7,802 nt of DNA from Chromatiales bacterium (GCA_027070385.1 JALXDW010000107.1:1-7802), one strand, 5' to 3'. Positions 1-6,184 are shown, numbered from the stretch's first letter. The notes: generated by a model not told the origin, from the sequence alone. Program-made: numbers and translations.

Positions 1-2
1 CT

Positions 3-1859
3 TCTACGATTAACTGTACTGTTTCAGGAATCATTACCGATTCAATGGACGATATTCTGGGCAAAGTACATGAAGCCGGTCTCACCCTTAAAGCCGGTTG
101 TGGTATTGGCTATGAATTTTCAACGTTACGGGGCAAAGGGGCGTATGTTTCTGGTGCCGGGGCTTACACTTCTGGTCCGTTATCATTTATGGATATCTAC
201 GACAAGATGTGTTTTACCGTCTCCAGTGCCGGTGGTCGCCGTGGTGCACAAATGGCGACTTTTGATATTGGTCATCCGGATGTGATGGAGTTTATAAAAG
301 CTAAACGTGAAGATGGCCGTTTGCGACAGTTCAACCTGTCACTACTGATCACTGAAGAATTCATTAAAGCTGTGCAGGATGATGCACAGTGGCGTTTAGG
401 CTTTCCGGTTAAAGAAGATGAAGTCGAACAGGACAATCTTGACCTCAACAATGCCGAGGAGATTTACTGGCGTGAATGGCCTGTCACCGAAGGCTATGTG
501 AGCAACGACGAAGGTTTGGTGGCCTGCAAGGTTTATAAAACCATCAAAGCAAAACGTTTGTGGGACATGATCATGTCTTCTACTTATGACTTTGCCGAAC
601 CGGGTTTTATCCTTATTGATAAAGTTAATGAAATGAACAATAACTGGTTTTGTGAAAATATTCGTGCAACCAATCCATGCGGTGAACAACCCTTGCCACC
701 TTATGGTTCATGCCTGTTAGGTTCGGTCAACCTCACCAAGTTTGTCACCAACCCGTTTACAGAAAATGCAGCTTTTAACTGGGATGAATTCAGAGAGGTT
801 GTCAGAATTTTTACCCGTATGCTTGATAACGTGGTGGATATTAATGGTTTACCACTGGAAGGTCAGCGTAATGAAATTTTAAGCAAACGTCGCCATGGTA
901 TGGGGTTTCTTGGTTTGGGATCGACAACAACCATGTTACGCATGAAATACGGTGAACCGGATTCTGTAGAATTCGCGGAACGTGTCAGCAAAGAACTGGC
1001 ACTGGCCGGGTGGGAAGCCGCACTGGATTTAGCCAAAGAAAAAGGCCCTGCACCAATTATGACGCAGGAATTTGAAGTCACCGCTGCGATGTTACGCCAA
1101 CGTCCGGAAATGAAAGAAGATGGCATTAAAGTGGGCGATAAACTTCCCGGCAAAGTTTTACATGCCAAGTACAGTCGTTATATGCAACGTGTTGCCAAAG
1201 CTGCACCCGAACTGGTTGATGAGCTTGCTCAAGTAGGGGCACGTTTTACCCACCATTCATCCATTGCACCCACTGGCACTATTTCATTATCGTTAGCCAA
1301 TAATGCGAGTAATGGCATTGAGCCGTCTTTTGCTCACCACTATTCGCGCAATGTTATTCGTGAAGGTAAAAAAACCAAAGAAAAGGTTGATGTTTTTTCT
1401 TTTGAACTACTGGCTTACCGTGAATTGGTGAATAAAGAAGCCATGCCATATTCAGAAGACGAAAAAAATAAACTGCCCGACTACTTTATATCAGCCGACG
1501 ACATTACGCCCAAAGCTCACGTTGATATTCAGGCGGCATCACAAATCTGGATTGACTCATCCATTTCCAAAACAGCCAACGTGCCAACCGATTACAAATT
1601 TGAAGATTTTAAAGATATTTATATGTATGCCTACGATCAGGGTCTGAAAGGTTGTACTACCTTCCGTTTTAACCCGGAAGCTTTTCAGGGGGTACTGGTC
1701 AAAGAGCAGGATCTTGAAAACACAACCTATCGTTTCACACTTGAAGATGGTAAAGAAGTCGAAGTGAAAGGCAACGAAGAAATTGAATACGATGGAGAAA
1801 TTCATACAGCAGCCAATTTATTCGATGCCCTGAAAGAAGGTTATTACGGCAAGTTCTGA
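3..1859 (+). CDS. nrdJa: Adenosylcobalamin-dependent (class II) ribonucleotide reductase, large catalytic chain NrdJa (5' partial)
   Basis: This is the catalytic chain that reduces ribonucleotides to deoxyribonucleotides in the cytoplasm, using a B12-derived radical. The frame is open from base 3 to the TGA at 1857-1859, giving 618 visible residues. The family is roughly 700 long, so about 100 N-terminal residues and the true start lie outside the window. Visible landmarks are the Asn-Cys-Thr-Val segment with the first redox Cys (codon 15-17), the Asn-Pro-Cys-Gly-Glu triad with the radical Cys (672-686), the partner redox Cys in a Gly-Ser-Cys-Leu-Leu context (711-713), and the Pro-Thr-Gly-Thr-Ile-Ser phosphate loop (1269-1286). 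The chain ends in Gly-Tyr-Tyr-Gly-Lys-Phe with no Cys-x-x-Cys tail. Single-chain class II enzymes carry that tail themselves; here it is on the NrdJb gene 421 bases downstream. This matches the split NrdJa/NrdJb enzymes of Pseudomonas. No frameshift is visible. Family assignment is very secure. Confidence 0.97.
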   Translation, partial: STINCTVSGIITDSMDDILGKVHEAGLTLKAGCGIGYEFSTLRGKGAYVSGAGAYTSGPLSFMDIYDKMCFTVSSAGGRRGAQMATFDIGHPDVMEFIKAKREDGRLRQFNLSLLITEEFIKAVQDDAQWRLGFPVKEDEVEQDNLDLNNAEEIYWREWPVTEGYVSNDEGLVACKVYKTIKAKRLWDMIMSSTYDFAEPGFILIDKVNEMNNNWFCENIRATNPCGEQPLPPYGSCLLGSVNLTKFVTNPFTENAAFNWDEFREVVRIFTRMLDNVVDINGLPLEGQRNEILSKRRHGMGFLGLGSTTTMLRMKYGEPDSVEFAERVSKELALAGWEAALDLAKEKGPAPIMTQEFEVTAAMLRQRPEMKEDGIKVGDKLPGKVLHAKYSRYMQRVAKAAPELVDELAQVGARFTHHSSIAPTGTISLSLANNASNGIEPSFAHHYSRNVIREGKKTKEKVDVFSFELLAYRELVNKEAMPYSEDEKNKLPDYFISADDITPKAHVDIQAASQIWIDSSISKTANVPTDYKFEDFKDIYMYAYDQGLKGCTTFRFNPEAFQGVLVKEQDLENTTYRFTLEDGKEVEVKGNEEIEYDGEIHTAANLFDALKEGYYGKF

Positions 1860-1888
1860 TATTTTCAAATAACCCGGGATGTAAACAA

Positions 1889-2011
1889 ATGCAATACTAT
1901 CATTTGAATACACGAACAAAACGGAAACCGGCAACACAGCGTATTCTGGTTCTGGTTAATGCAGTGTTACTCGGTGGCTTGTTATATGTACTGGTATTGC
2001 CCTTTATTTAA
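1889..2011 (+). CDS. Predicted 40-residue single-pass membrane microprotein A, between nrdJa and nrdJb
   Basis: I do not recognise this protein. ATG at 1889 opens 40 codons ending in TAA at 2009-2011. Residues 7-18 are polar and basic (several Arg and Lys), and residues 19-40 form one hydrophobic helix ending Val-Leu-Pro-Phe-Ile. By the positive-inside rule the N-terminus should face the cytoplasm. The upstream ribosome site is weak (GGGA at 1876-1879, 9 bases from ATG). The main support is comparison with the next small ORF. Aligned without gaps from Met, the two share Met1, Tyr3, Thr16, Leu20, Asn24, Val26, Leu27, Val36, Leu37 and Pro38, with conservative hydrophobic changes between. It begins 29 bases after the nrdJa stop, so it is probably on the same transcript. 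Function is unknown; a membrane link for the reductase would be speculation. Confidence 0.6.
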   Translation: MQYYHLNTRTKRKPATQRILVLVNAVLLGGLLYVLVLPFI

Positions 2012-2034
2012 CAGTAACCAATAGGAGATGAGTG

Positions 2035-2175
2035 ATGAATTATTTAACCTCGCAATTCAAATTGTTAAAAAATAGTTCAACCGTTAATCTTTTATTCATT
2101 TTAAACAGTGTGTTGGCTATTATTATTACCGTGACCATTGTTTTGCCGTTATTGAATATTATTAGTCTTACCTGA
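2035..2175 (+). CDS. Predicted 46-residue single-pass membrane microprotein B, paralog-like to its upstream neighbour
   Basis: ATG at 2035 opens 46 codons ending in TGA at 2173-2175. A good ribosome site, AGGAG at 2023-2027, lies 7 bases upstream, which favours this ATG over the out-of-frame ATG at 2028. Residues 1-18 are polar with three Lys. Residues 19-40 form a hydrophobic helix rich in Ile, Val and Leu ending Val-Leu-Pro-Leu-Leu, followed by a short tail. It matches microprotein A at ten of the first 40 positions without gaps, including Asn24, Val26-Leu27 and Val36-Leu37-Pro38. That argues for real coding and for tandem duplication. It starts 23 bases after A and lies 105 bases before nrdJb. 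No known family is recognised. Alternatives are a chance hydrophobic ORF (less likely given the ribosome site and the match) or a small assembly or toxin-like peptide. Confidence 0.68.
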   Translation: MNYLTSQFKLLKNSSTVNLLFILNSVLAIIITVTIVLPLLNIISLT

Positions 2176-2203
2176 AAACAGTTGAAATCTGTAAATTTTT
2201 GAA

Positions 2204-2237
2204 CTCCTGGTGATAATACCCTTCTAAAAACCAGGAG
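2204..2237 (+). promoter_or_regulatory. Perfect 8-bp hairpin sequestering an AGGAGG sequence upstream of nrdJb
   Basis: CTCCTGGT at 2204-2211 is the exact reverse complement of ACCAGGAG at 2230-2237, with an 18-base loop. The right arm contains most of AGGAGG (2233-2238), a full Shine-Dalgarno-like sequence, and the left arm is its complement. No start codon follows within normal distance: nrdJb has its own AGGAG at 2266-2270, 10 bases before ATG 2281. No T-run follows, so this is not a classic intrinsic terminator. It may be an mRNA processing or stability structure, or it may set the level of nrdJb relative to upstream genes. The inverted repeat is seen directly; the role is inferred. Confidence 0.5.
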
Positions 2238-2280
2238 GCACAGCAATATAAAAGCGTTCTAGCGCAGGAGAGAAAGAAAC

Positions 2281-2982
2281 ATGCCTATTAAAATCGACAG
2301 CCCCATTGTTGGTTATGCCGTAGCAAAAGAAGATGAAGACGATAAAGCAGCAGAAAAAGCACTGCAAGGTGAGCAAACACCGGAAAATGTAATACAAATG
2401 CATGAAAAGATTGAGCGTCCGGAAATGCTGATTGGCTCAACCTATAAAGTGAAAACACCGTTGTCCGAACATGCTTTATATATAACCATTAATGACATTA
2501 TCCTGAACCATGGTACCGAAAATGAACTGCGTCGTCCGTTTGAAGTATTTATCAACTGTAAAAGTATGGATCACTTTCAGTGGATTGTCGCCCTGACACG
2601 AATTATTTCAGCCGTATTCCGTAAAGGTGGCGATGTCACCTTTCTGGTTGACGAACTGCGGTCTGTTTTTGATCCACGTGGTGGATACTTTAAAAAAGGT
2701 GGCAAGTACATGCCATCCATCGTTGCCGAAATCGGTGACTCCATCGAATGCCACCTGCGTATGATAGGCATGATTAAAGACGAAGGCCTGGATGAACATC
2801 AACAAAAACTGATTGATGAAAAACGCAAGCAATTTGAAGGTGCAGTTGATGCAGCGGAAGAAACAGAAGCAAAAGATTTTCCTGCATCAGCACAGCTTTG
2901 TAACAAGTGTTCGACAAAAGCTGTTATCAAGATGGATGGATGTATGACATGCTTGAACTGCGGTGATTCAAAATGCGGTTGA
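2281..2982 (+). CDS. nrdJb: Class II ribonucleotide reductase small chain NrdJb (TSCPD domain plus redox Cys tail)
   Basis: This is the separate C-terminal half of the split B12-dependent ribonucleotide reductase. In this family its tail should re-reduce the NrdJa active-site disulfide after each turnover. It has 233 residues, the expected size. Residues about 57-165 form the TSCPD domain. A charged linker follows (about 166-203), then a cysteine-rich end with Cys at 207, 210, 221, 224, 227 and 232. The spacing Cys-x2-Cys ... Gly-Cys-x-Thr-Cys-x2-Cys-Gly-x-Ser-Lys-Cys-Gly is typical of the C-terminus of single-chain class II reductases. Start ATG 2281 has AGGAG at 2266-2270. The unusual feature is the 421-base separation from nrdJa, filled with two microprotein genes and a hairpin. 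Confidence 0.93.
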   Translation: MPIKIDSPIVGYAVAKEDEDDKAAEKALQGEQTPENVIQMHEKIERPEMLIGSTYKVKTPLSEHALYITINDIILNHGTENELRRPFEVFINCKSMDHFQWIVALTRIISAVFRKGGDVTFLVDELRSVFDPRGGYFKKGGKYMPSIVAEIGDSIECHLRMIGMIKDEGLDEHQQKLIDEKRKQFEGAVDAAEETEAKDFPASAQLCNKCSTKAVIKMDGCMTCLNCGDSKCG

Positions 2983-3010
2983 TGCTTCGTTAGAAATGCA
3001 ATTACAGTGT

Positions 3011-3074
3011 TGTTGCGATTTTTAAAAATGCTCACGTATTATTTCTATGCTCCGCTTTTTTTAAATCACCGTGC
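3011..3074. repeat. Hairpin-forming repeat element, copy 1 (diverged)
   Basis: This copy shares its ends and order with the element at 3133-3198: TGTTGCG at the left (3011-3017), CCGCTTTT in the right arm (3052-3059) and ACCGTGC at the right end (3068-3074). The arms can still pair imperfectly: GATTT at 3017-3021 with AAATC at 3063-3067, then a 2x2 T/T mismatch, then five A-T pairs (3024-3028 with 3056-3060). It also contains the 12-bp palindrome ATTTTTAAAAAT (3018-3029). It may be a decayed REP-like or miniature mobile palindrome, or part of the transcript end of the nrdJ locus. No coding sequence overlaps it. Confidence 0.5.
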
Positions 3075-3132
3075 CTTGAACTCACACTTCTAGCGAACCA
3101 TCAATCAATAGGGCAGAATAATCTGTATGTGG

Positions 3133-3198
3133 TGTTGCGGTACTTTTTGAAAATTCTTATGAATTAATTGTCCGCCCCGCTTTTAAAAAGTACCGTGC
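3133..3198. repeat. Hairpin-forming repeat element, copy 2 (strong stem)
   Basis: CGGTACTTTTT (3138-3148) and AAAAAGTACCG (3185-3195) are perfect 11-bp inverted arms. The stem continues inward through a G-T wobble (3149/3184) and three A-T pairs, and outward by two wobble pairs, giving about 15-17 pairs. The loop region holds a second small hairpin, AATTC-TTAT-GAATT (3152-3165). Both ends and the CCGCTTTT block match copy 1, 122 bases upstream (left ends 3011 and 3133). This could be a REP- or MITE-like element, and the folded RNA could also act as a bidirectional transcript end for the nrdJ locus, although no GC-rich stem followed by a T-run is present. The structure is seen directly; the identity is inferred. 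Confidence 0.6.
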
Positions 3199-3238
3199 TA
3201 TATCTGCGAATCCTTAACGGTGAATCCCTCACTTGTTC

Positions 3239-3268
3239 TTAGTTTCTCCGTTTTAAATCATATACAAT
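3239..3268 (+). promoter_or_regulatory. Possible sigma-70-type promoter for the six-Cys secreted protein gene
   Basis: TACAAT at 3263-3268 is a fair -10 box. The best-spaced -35 candidate is TTAGTT at 3239-3244, 18 bases upstream but a poor match to TTGACA. The position, about 58 bases before the start codon and to the right of the repeat elements, is sensible for an independently transcribed gene. The rest of 2983-3325, outside this and the two repeats, shows no coding or RNA-gene signal to me. Confidence 0.28.
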
Positions 3269-3325
3269 AGAAAACGACAAGGTATTTCATCTTGGATATC
3301 TGAAAAATAAAAGCAGGAGAGATTA

Positions 3326-3727
3326 ATGACAAGTAAAAGAATGCGATTGAAGATTGTAGCTGCTGTCATTTTATTATTGGGGTTGGTACCGTTTGTGTTT
3401 GCAGGTGATGCAAAGCATTGCGTTAAACTGGGTTATTATAAGGCGTCCTATGGTGCAAGTGGAGACAGTCAGACACTCACAAATACTTGTGATAAAAAAA
3501 TACATATTGTCTGGTGTCATGATAATACGGCAAAGAAATACAAAAGCTCCTTATGTGGCAGGAAAGGCCGATATTATCAGCAGAATACTGTGTTGAAACC
3601 GGGGGAAGTAAAAAACAATCAATATTCACTCCCTGCTTCCGGTAGTATTTATTTTGGGGCCTGTTTTGGTGGTTGGTATACGACAAAAACAAAAAATTTC
3701 AAAAATGGAGACTATGCTTGTAAATAA
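3326..3727 (+). CDS. Small basic exported protein with six cysteines, function unknown
   Basis: I do not recognise a named family. The 133-residue product has a clear signal peptide: basic residues 1-10, a hydrophobic core at about 10-24, and likely cleavage after Val-Phe-Ala at 26. The mature part (about 107 residues) is rich in Lys, Tyr and Gly. It has six Cys at 32, 55, 64, 77, 113 and 132, an even number that fits three disulfides formed in the periplasm or outside the cell. The pattern Asn-x-Cys-x3-Ile-x-Ile-Val-Trp-Cys (53-64) followed by Cys77 resembles a motif I associate with uncharacterised exported proteins. ATG 3326 is supported by AGGAGA at 3315-3320, 5 bases upstream; Met6 is a weaker alternative. 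It stands alone, with 343 bases before it and 56 after. A role in the envelope, as an inhibitor or as a secreted effector, cannot be told apart here. Confidence 0.82.
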   Translation: MTSKRMRLKIVAAVILLLGLVPFVFAGDAKHCVKLGYYKASYGASGDSQTLTNTCDKKIHIVWCHDNTAKKYKSSLCGRKGRYYQQNTVLKPGEVKNNQYSLPASGSIYFGACFGGWYTTKTKNFKNGDYACK

Positions 3728-3783
3728 TAAGCATCAGCATAAGAATTGAACTTTAAATATAGATAGCAATCTGGTCAGAAGTT

Positions 3784-4356
3784 ATGGTCTCCCGACAAGC
3801 AAGAAAAAAAGATGAACAATACCTGATTCAGGCAAAGCAGCGCTACGATAAGCAACGTCAGCGTAATGTGATGGCGAAGCCGGGTATACATGAATTTGTG
3901 GTGGTGCTTGATCATTTGAAAGGTGGTTATAACGTACCTAAAATTTTTCGTTCGGCTGAAGCATTTGGTGCGCATTCAGTGCATTTGGTGAATGTGGACT
4001 GGTTTGATCCCGCACCGGCTAAGGGGGCTTTTCGTAAGGTACCAGCAAAGTTTTATGATGAATTTGCAAGCTGTTATACTGAACTGGTTAATAAAGGATA
4101 TACCTTATATATGTTAGTGGCGGAATCAGAGGACGTGCTGGAATCTTCCTGCTGTTATGATGTCACATTGGGGGTCCGCTCGGCCTTTATTCTTGGGCAC
4201 GAGGCATACGGGCATTCCTTTGATACGGCAGATTATCCTCAGATTAAAAAATTATCGATTCCACATTTTGGTTCAGTGGAAAGCTTAAATGTGAGTATTG
4301 CTGCTTCGATTGTAATGTATGAATATGTTCGGCAGCACAATGCAGGCAAGAAATAA
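3784..4356 (+). CDS. SpoU/TrmH-family RNA 2'-O-ribose methyltransferase (SPOUT fold)
   Basis: This is predicted to transfer a methyl group from S-adenosylmethionine to a ribose 2'-OH in tRNA or rRNA. It has 190 residues. After a basic N-terminal stretch (1-32, many Lys, Arg and Gln) come the three family motifs. Motif 1 has Asn50 and Arg56 followed by Ala-Phe-Gly (60-62). Motif 2 is Phe-Ile-Leu-Gly-His-Glu-Ala-Tyr-Gly (135-143). Motif 3 is Ile-Pro-His-Phe-Gly ... Ser-Leu-Asn-Val-Ser (159-171), the cofactor-binding knot. The Arg of motif 1 is the catalytic Arg in TrmH. It lacks the longer extensions of TrmB- or RlmB-type members, and the RNA target (Gm18 or other) cannot be fixed from motifs. 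The start at 3784 has no good ribosome site; GTG 3868 or ATG 3871 is possible but would remove the basic N-terminus. Confidence 0.88.
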   Translation: MVSRQARKKDEQYLIQAKQRYDKQRQRNVMAKPGIHEFVVVLDHLKGGYNVPKIFRSAEAFGAHSVHLVNVDWFDPAPAKGAFRKVPAKFYDEFASCYTELVNKGYTLYMLVAESEDVLESSCCYDVTLGVRSAFILGHEAYGHSFDTADYPQIKKLSIPHFGSVESLNVSIAASIVMYEYVRQHNAGKK

Positions 4357-4406
4357 AACGGATTGTTAGATTGTAGTACGGGCTAATTTAAGATTCAGGA
4401 AAGAGT

Positions 4407-4688
4407 ATGTTTGATGTAAATGAATATTTTGATGGTAAGGTTAAATCCATTGCTTTTCACAATGGTAACGATAAAGCAACTATAGGTGTGATGGCCGTTG
4501 GTGATTATGAATTTTCTACCAGCAGCAGTGAATACATGACTCTAGTCAGTGGTAAAATGGCGGTCAAGTTGCCGGATGAAGAGGATTGGCGTGATATTGC
4601 TGTTAATGAAACGTTTGTTATTGCTGCAGATAAGTCCTTCCTGGTTAATATTAAAGAAGAAGCATCGTACCTTTGCACGTACAAGTAG
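4407..4688 (+). CDS. ppnP: Pyrimidine/purine nucleoside phosphorylase PpnP (YaiE, DUF1255 family)
   Basis: This protein splits nucleosides with phosphate into a free base and ribose-1-phosphate, and so serves nucleoside salvage in the cytoplasm. Its 93 residues match the family's full length. The characteristic opening Asn-Glu-Tyr-Phe-x-Gly-Lys-Val-Lys-Ser-Ile is at residues 5-15. The Gly-Val-Met stretch, the Met-Thr-Leu-Val-Ser-Gly cupin-like strand and the closing Ser-Tyr-Leu-Cys-x-Tyr are all present, in the order of E. coli YaiE. ATG 4407 has AGGA at 4397-4400, 6 bases away. It follows the methyltransferase gene by 50 bases. Salvage of nucleosides next to a reductase locus may be coincidence, since unrelated genes lie between. 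Confidence 0.92.
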   Translation: MFDVNEYFDGKVKSIAFHNGNDKATIGVMAVGDYEFSTSSSEYMTLVSGKMAVKLPDEEDWRDIAVNETFVIAADKSFLVNIKEEASYLCTYK

Positions 4689-4763
4689 TGATTAATCATT
4701 TGTTATGCCTTCGAAGAAGGGCAACCCGTATAGCAAAATATATTTTCCCGTGTGTATTTGGTT

Positions 4764-4976
4764 ATGCAAGTATTTAATCTAGGTGGTCGGGAATTTATTG
4801 AACTTAACAATCTGTTGAAGGTGATGGGTTTGGTTGAAAGTGGTGGCCTTGCAAAAACCTTGATAGCAGCAGGCATGGTTAAAGTGGATGGTGTTGTCGA
4901 GCTACGCAAGCGTTGTAAAATCAGACCGGGGCAGGTTGTTGAGTTTCAGGATGAGTCTGTTAAGGTCGAGGCATAA
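4764..4976 (+). CDS. ybcJ: YbcJ-like S4-domain RNA-binding protein
   Basis: This is a free-standing S4 domain of 70 residues, the same length as E. coli YbcJ. The signature runs from Ile-Glu-Leu-x-x-Leu-Leu-Lys near residue 12 through Glu-Ser-Gly-Gly-x-Ala-Lys and Val-Lys-Val-Asp-Gly to Arg-Lys-Arg-Cys-Lys-Ile and Gly-Gln-Val-Val. It should bind structured RNA, perhaps ribosomal, but its precise role is not established in the family. I chose ATG 4764 because it gives the usual length and N-terminus. An in-frame GTG at 4752 would add four residues, and neither start has a clear ribosome site. Its TAA stop abuts the next start codon directly, so the downstream lipoprotein is probably translationally coupled. 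Confidence 0.87.
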   Translation: MQVFNLGGREFIELNNLLKVMGLVESGGLAKTLIAAGMVKVDGVVELRKRCKIRPGQVVEFQDESVKVEA

Positions 4977-5381
4977 ATGATTAAAAAATTTCTGCTATTG
5001 GTTTTATCTTTATTTATAGTGTCTTGTGCAGTTGTACCCGTTAAAAAACCCCATTCAGTGCGTGACCGTGCCTGTGGTGTATCAACGCATGAATGGGATT
5101 TGAGAATGGTACAGGCGGGGAGTTACTCGGCAAATTGTAATTCACCTGAGTGTGTCTTATCAGTCGGAATGGTTGCTGTGGCAGCAACGAGTATTACTGC
5201 GATTGTATCAGGGTCGATTGTGGTAGTGGGTAATGTTGTTCACTGGGTGGAAACATTAGGTGGCTGTGATGTCGAAAAACTGGAGAAAACAGTTAATGAC
5301 ATCAATGCACCACTTATCCAGCAAGGTGGTAAACCGATTAAAACAAAACAGGCCTTGGAGCAGGAGTTGGAAGATTGGTAG
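4977..5381 (+). CDS. Predicted lipoprotein with a hydrophobic Gly/Ala/Val segment, function unknown
   Basis: The 134-residue product starts with Lys-Lys, a hydrophobic run and the lipobox Ile-Val-Ser-Cys, so Cys17 should be lipidated after signal peptidase II cleavage. There is no Asp at +2, so outer-membrane sorting is likely by the E. coli rule. The mature part has four more Cys (33, 54, 59, 97) and a long uncharged stretch at about 60-91 rich in Val, Ala, Gly and Ser, long enough to cross or dock in a membrane. A charged C-terminal tail (98-134) may be helical. ATG 4977 follows the previous stop with no gap and has GAGG at 4968-4971. Its end overlaps or abuts the DUF481 start, which suggests a shared envelope role. 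I know no functional name for it. Confidence 0.82.
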   Translation: MIKKFLLLVLSLFIVSCAVVPVKKPHSVRDRACGVSTHEWDLRMVQAGSYSANCNSPECVLSVGMVAVAATSITAIVSGSIVVVGNVVHWVETLGGCDVEKLEKTVNDINAPLIQQGGKPIKTKQALEQELEDW

Positions 5382-6172
5382 TGGCGAAGTTAAGATATGG
5401 GTTTATTTTTTTATTATTTACATTGAATCTGAGTGCAGCAGAGACAAAAGATCGTATTGCAGACAAAGAAGTAACAGCTGCTGAGGTGACCATAGATACT
5501 GAACACACAGCGGTGAATGAACCGCTGTTTTCACATTGGACCTCCGAGGCTGAATTGGGCTTTGTGCAAACAACAGGTAATACCGAAACAGAATCACTTA
5601 ATTTTAAATTTGCATTGGATAACAAACGTAAAGATTGGGAGCATTCCTTAAAACTGGAATCTTCCAGAAATGCCGACAGCACAGGTACAACCGCAGAACG
5701 TTATTTATTATTGTTAAAGTCTCAGTATACGCTAACGAAATTGTCTTATTTGTTTGGTCGGTTGCAATATGAGGATGACCGGTTTAGCGGTTATAACTAT
5801 CAGGCTTCTGAAATTATTGGTTATGGTCGACGTTTAGTGAAAACGGATGAACTTAAAATCAATGCGGAACTGGGTGCGGGTATGCGGCAAAATGATTTTG
5901 AAAATGGGAAAACAGAATCAGAAAAGCTGGCTGTGGCCGCTGCTGATTTGGACTGGAAAATCAGTAAGTCTGCCAACCTGACAGAAGAATTGAGTATTGA
6001 AATCGGTGAAGACAGGACTATCAGCAAGTCTGTTACCGGGTTAAAGACAAAGATAAACAGTTCTTTATCGTCAAAAGTTTCTTATACTGTTAAACATGCT
6101 TCTGAAGTGCCGGTTGGAACAAAAAAAACAGACACTGAGTTAGCAGTAACATTAGTCTATACCTTTAAATAG
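5375..6172 (+). CDS. DUF481 (YdiY-like) outer-membrane beta-barrel protein
   Basis: This is a predicted outer-membrane barrel of 265 residues. It has a signal peptide (hydrophobic about 8-18, cleavage near Ser-Ala-Ala at 20-22) and a short charged linker to about residue 50. The rest is alternating amphipathic strands, starting with a Gly-Phe-Val-Gln-Thr-Thr-Gly-Asn-Thr motif typical of DUF481. A central Tyr-Leu-Phe-Gly-Arg ... Ser-Gly-Tyr-Asn-Tyr segment (about 126-142) follows, and the chain ends Val-Tyr-Thr-Phe-Lys. Most barrel proteins end in an aromatic residue; here one Lys follows it. The start is ambiguous: TTG 5375 has AGGAG at 5362-5366 with 8-base spacing, while GTG 5381 shares a base with the upstream TAG stop and has GGAAG 7 bases before. 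Either way the gene is coupled to the lipoprotein gene. YdiY relatives have been described as salt- or acid-responsive; the role here is unproven. Confidence 0.85.
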   Translation: MVVAKLRYGFIFLLFTLNLSAAETKDRIADKEVTAAEVTIDTEHTAVNEPLFSHWTSEAELGFVQTTGNTETESLNFKFALDNKRKDWEHSLKLESSRNADSTGTTAERYLLLLKSQYTLTKLSYLFGRLQYEDDRFSGYNYQASEIIGYGRRLVKTDELKINAELGAGMRQNDFENGKTESEKLAVAAADLDWKISKSANLTEELSIEIGEDRTISKSVTGLKTKINSSLSSKVSYTVKHASEVPVGTKKTDTELAVTLVYTFK

Positions 6173-6184
6173 CGAGGGGGATGT

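Noticed and set aside
396..1168. Open frames of about 100 codons on the minus strand inside nrdJa (396-689 and 863-1168)
   Set aside because: They lie wholly opposite a strongly conserved gene, show no recognisable protein motif and have no supporting context.
1879..1884. Minimal ATG-TAA start-stop just before microprotein A
   Set aside because: It could in principle affect ribosome loading, but a six-base match is expected by chance and nothing else supports it.
2040..2246. Minus-strand 68-codon frame opposite microprotein B
   Set aside because: The plus-strand ORF has a better ribosome site and a paralog-like neighbour; the minus frame runs through the hairpin and resembles nothing known.
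3746..3764. TTGAAC with a nearby TATAGAT as a promoter for the methyltransferase
   Set aside because: Only about six bases separate the two boxes, far from the required 16-18, and no better -10 box lies at the right distance.
4689..4723. Palindrome TGATTAATCA (4689-4698) and a bulged TGCCTTC hairpin (4706-4723) after ppnP
   Set aside because: Short, with no T-run behind the hairpin and no known operator match; chance cannot be excluded.
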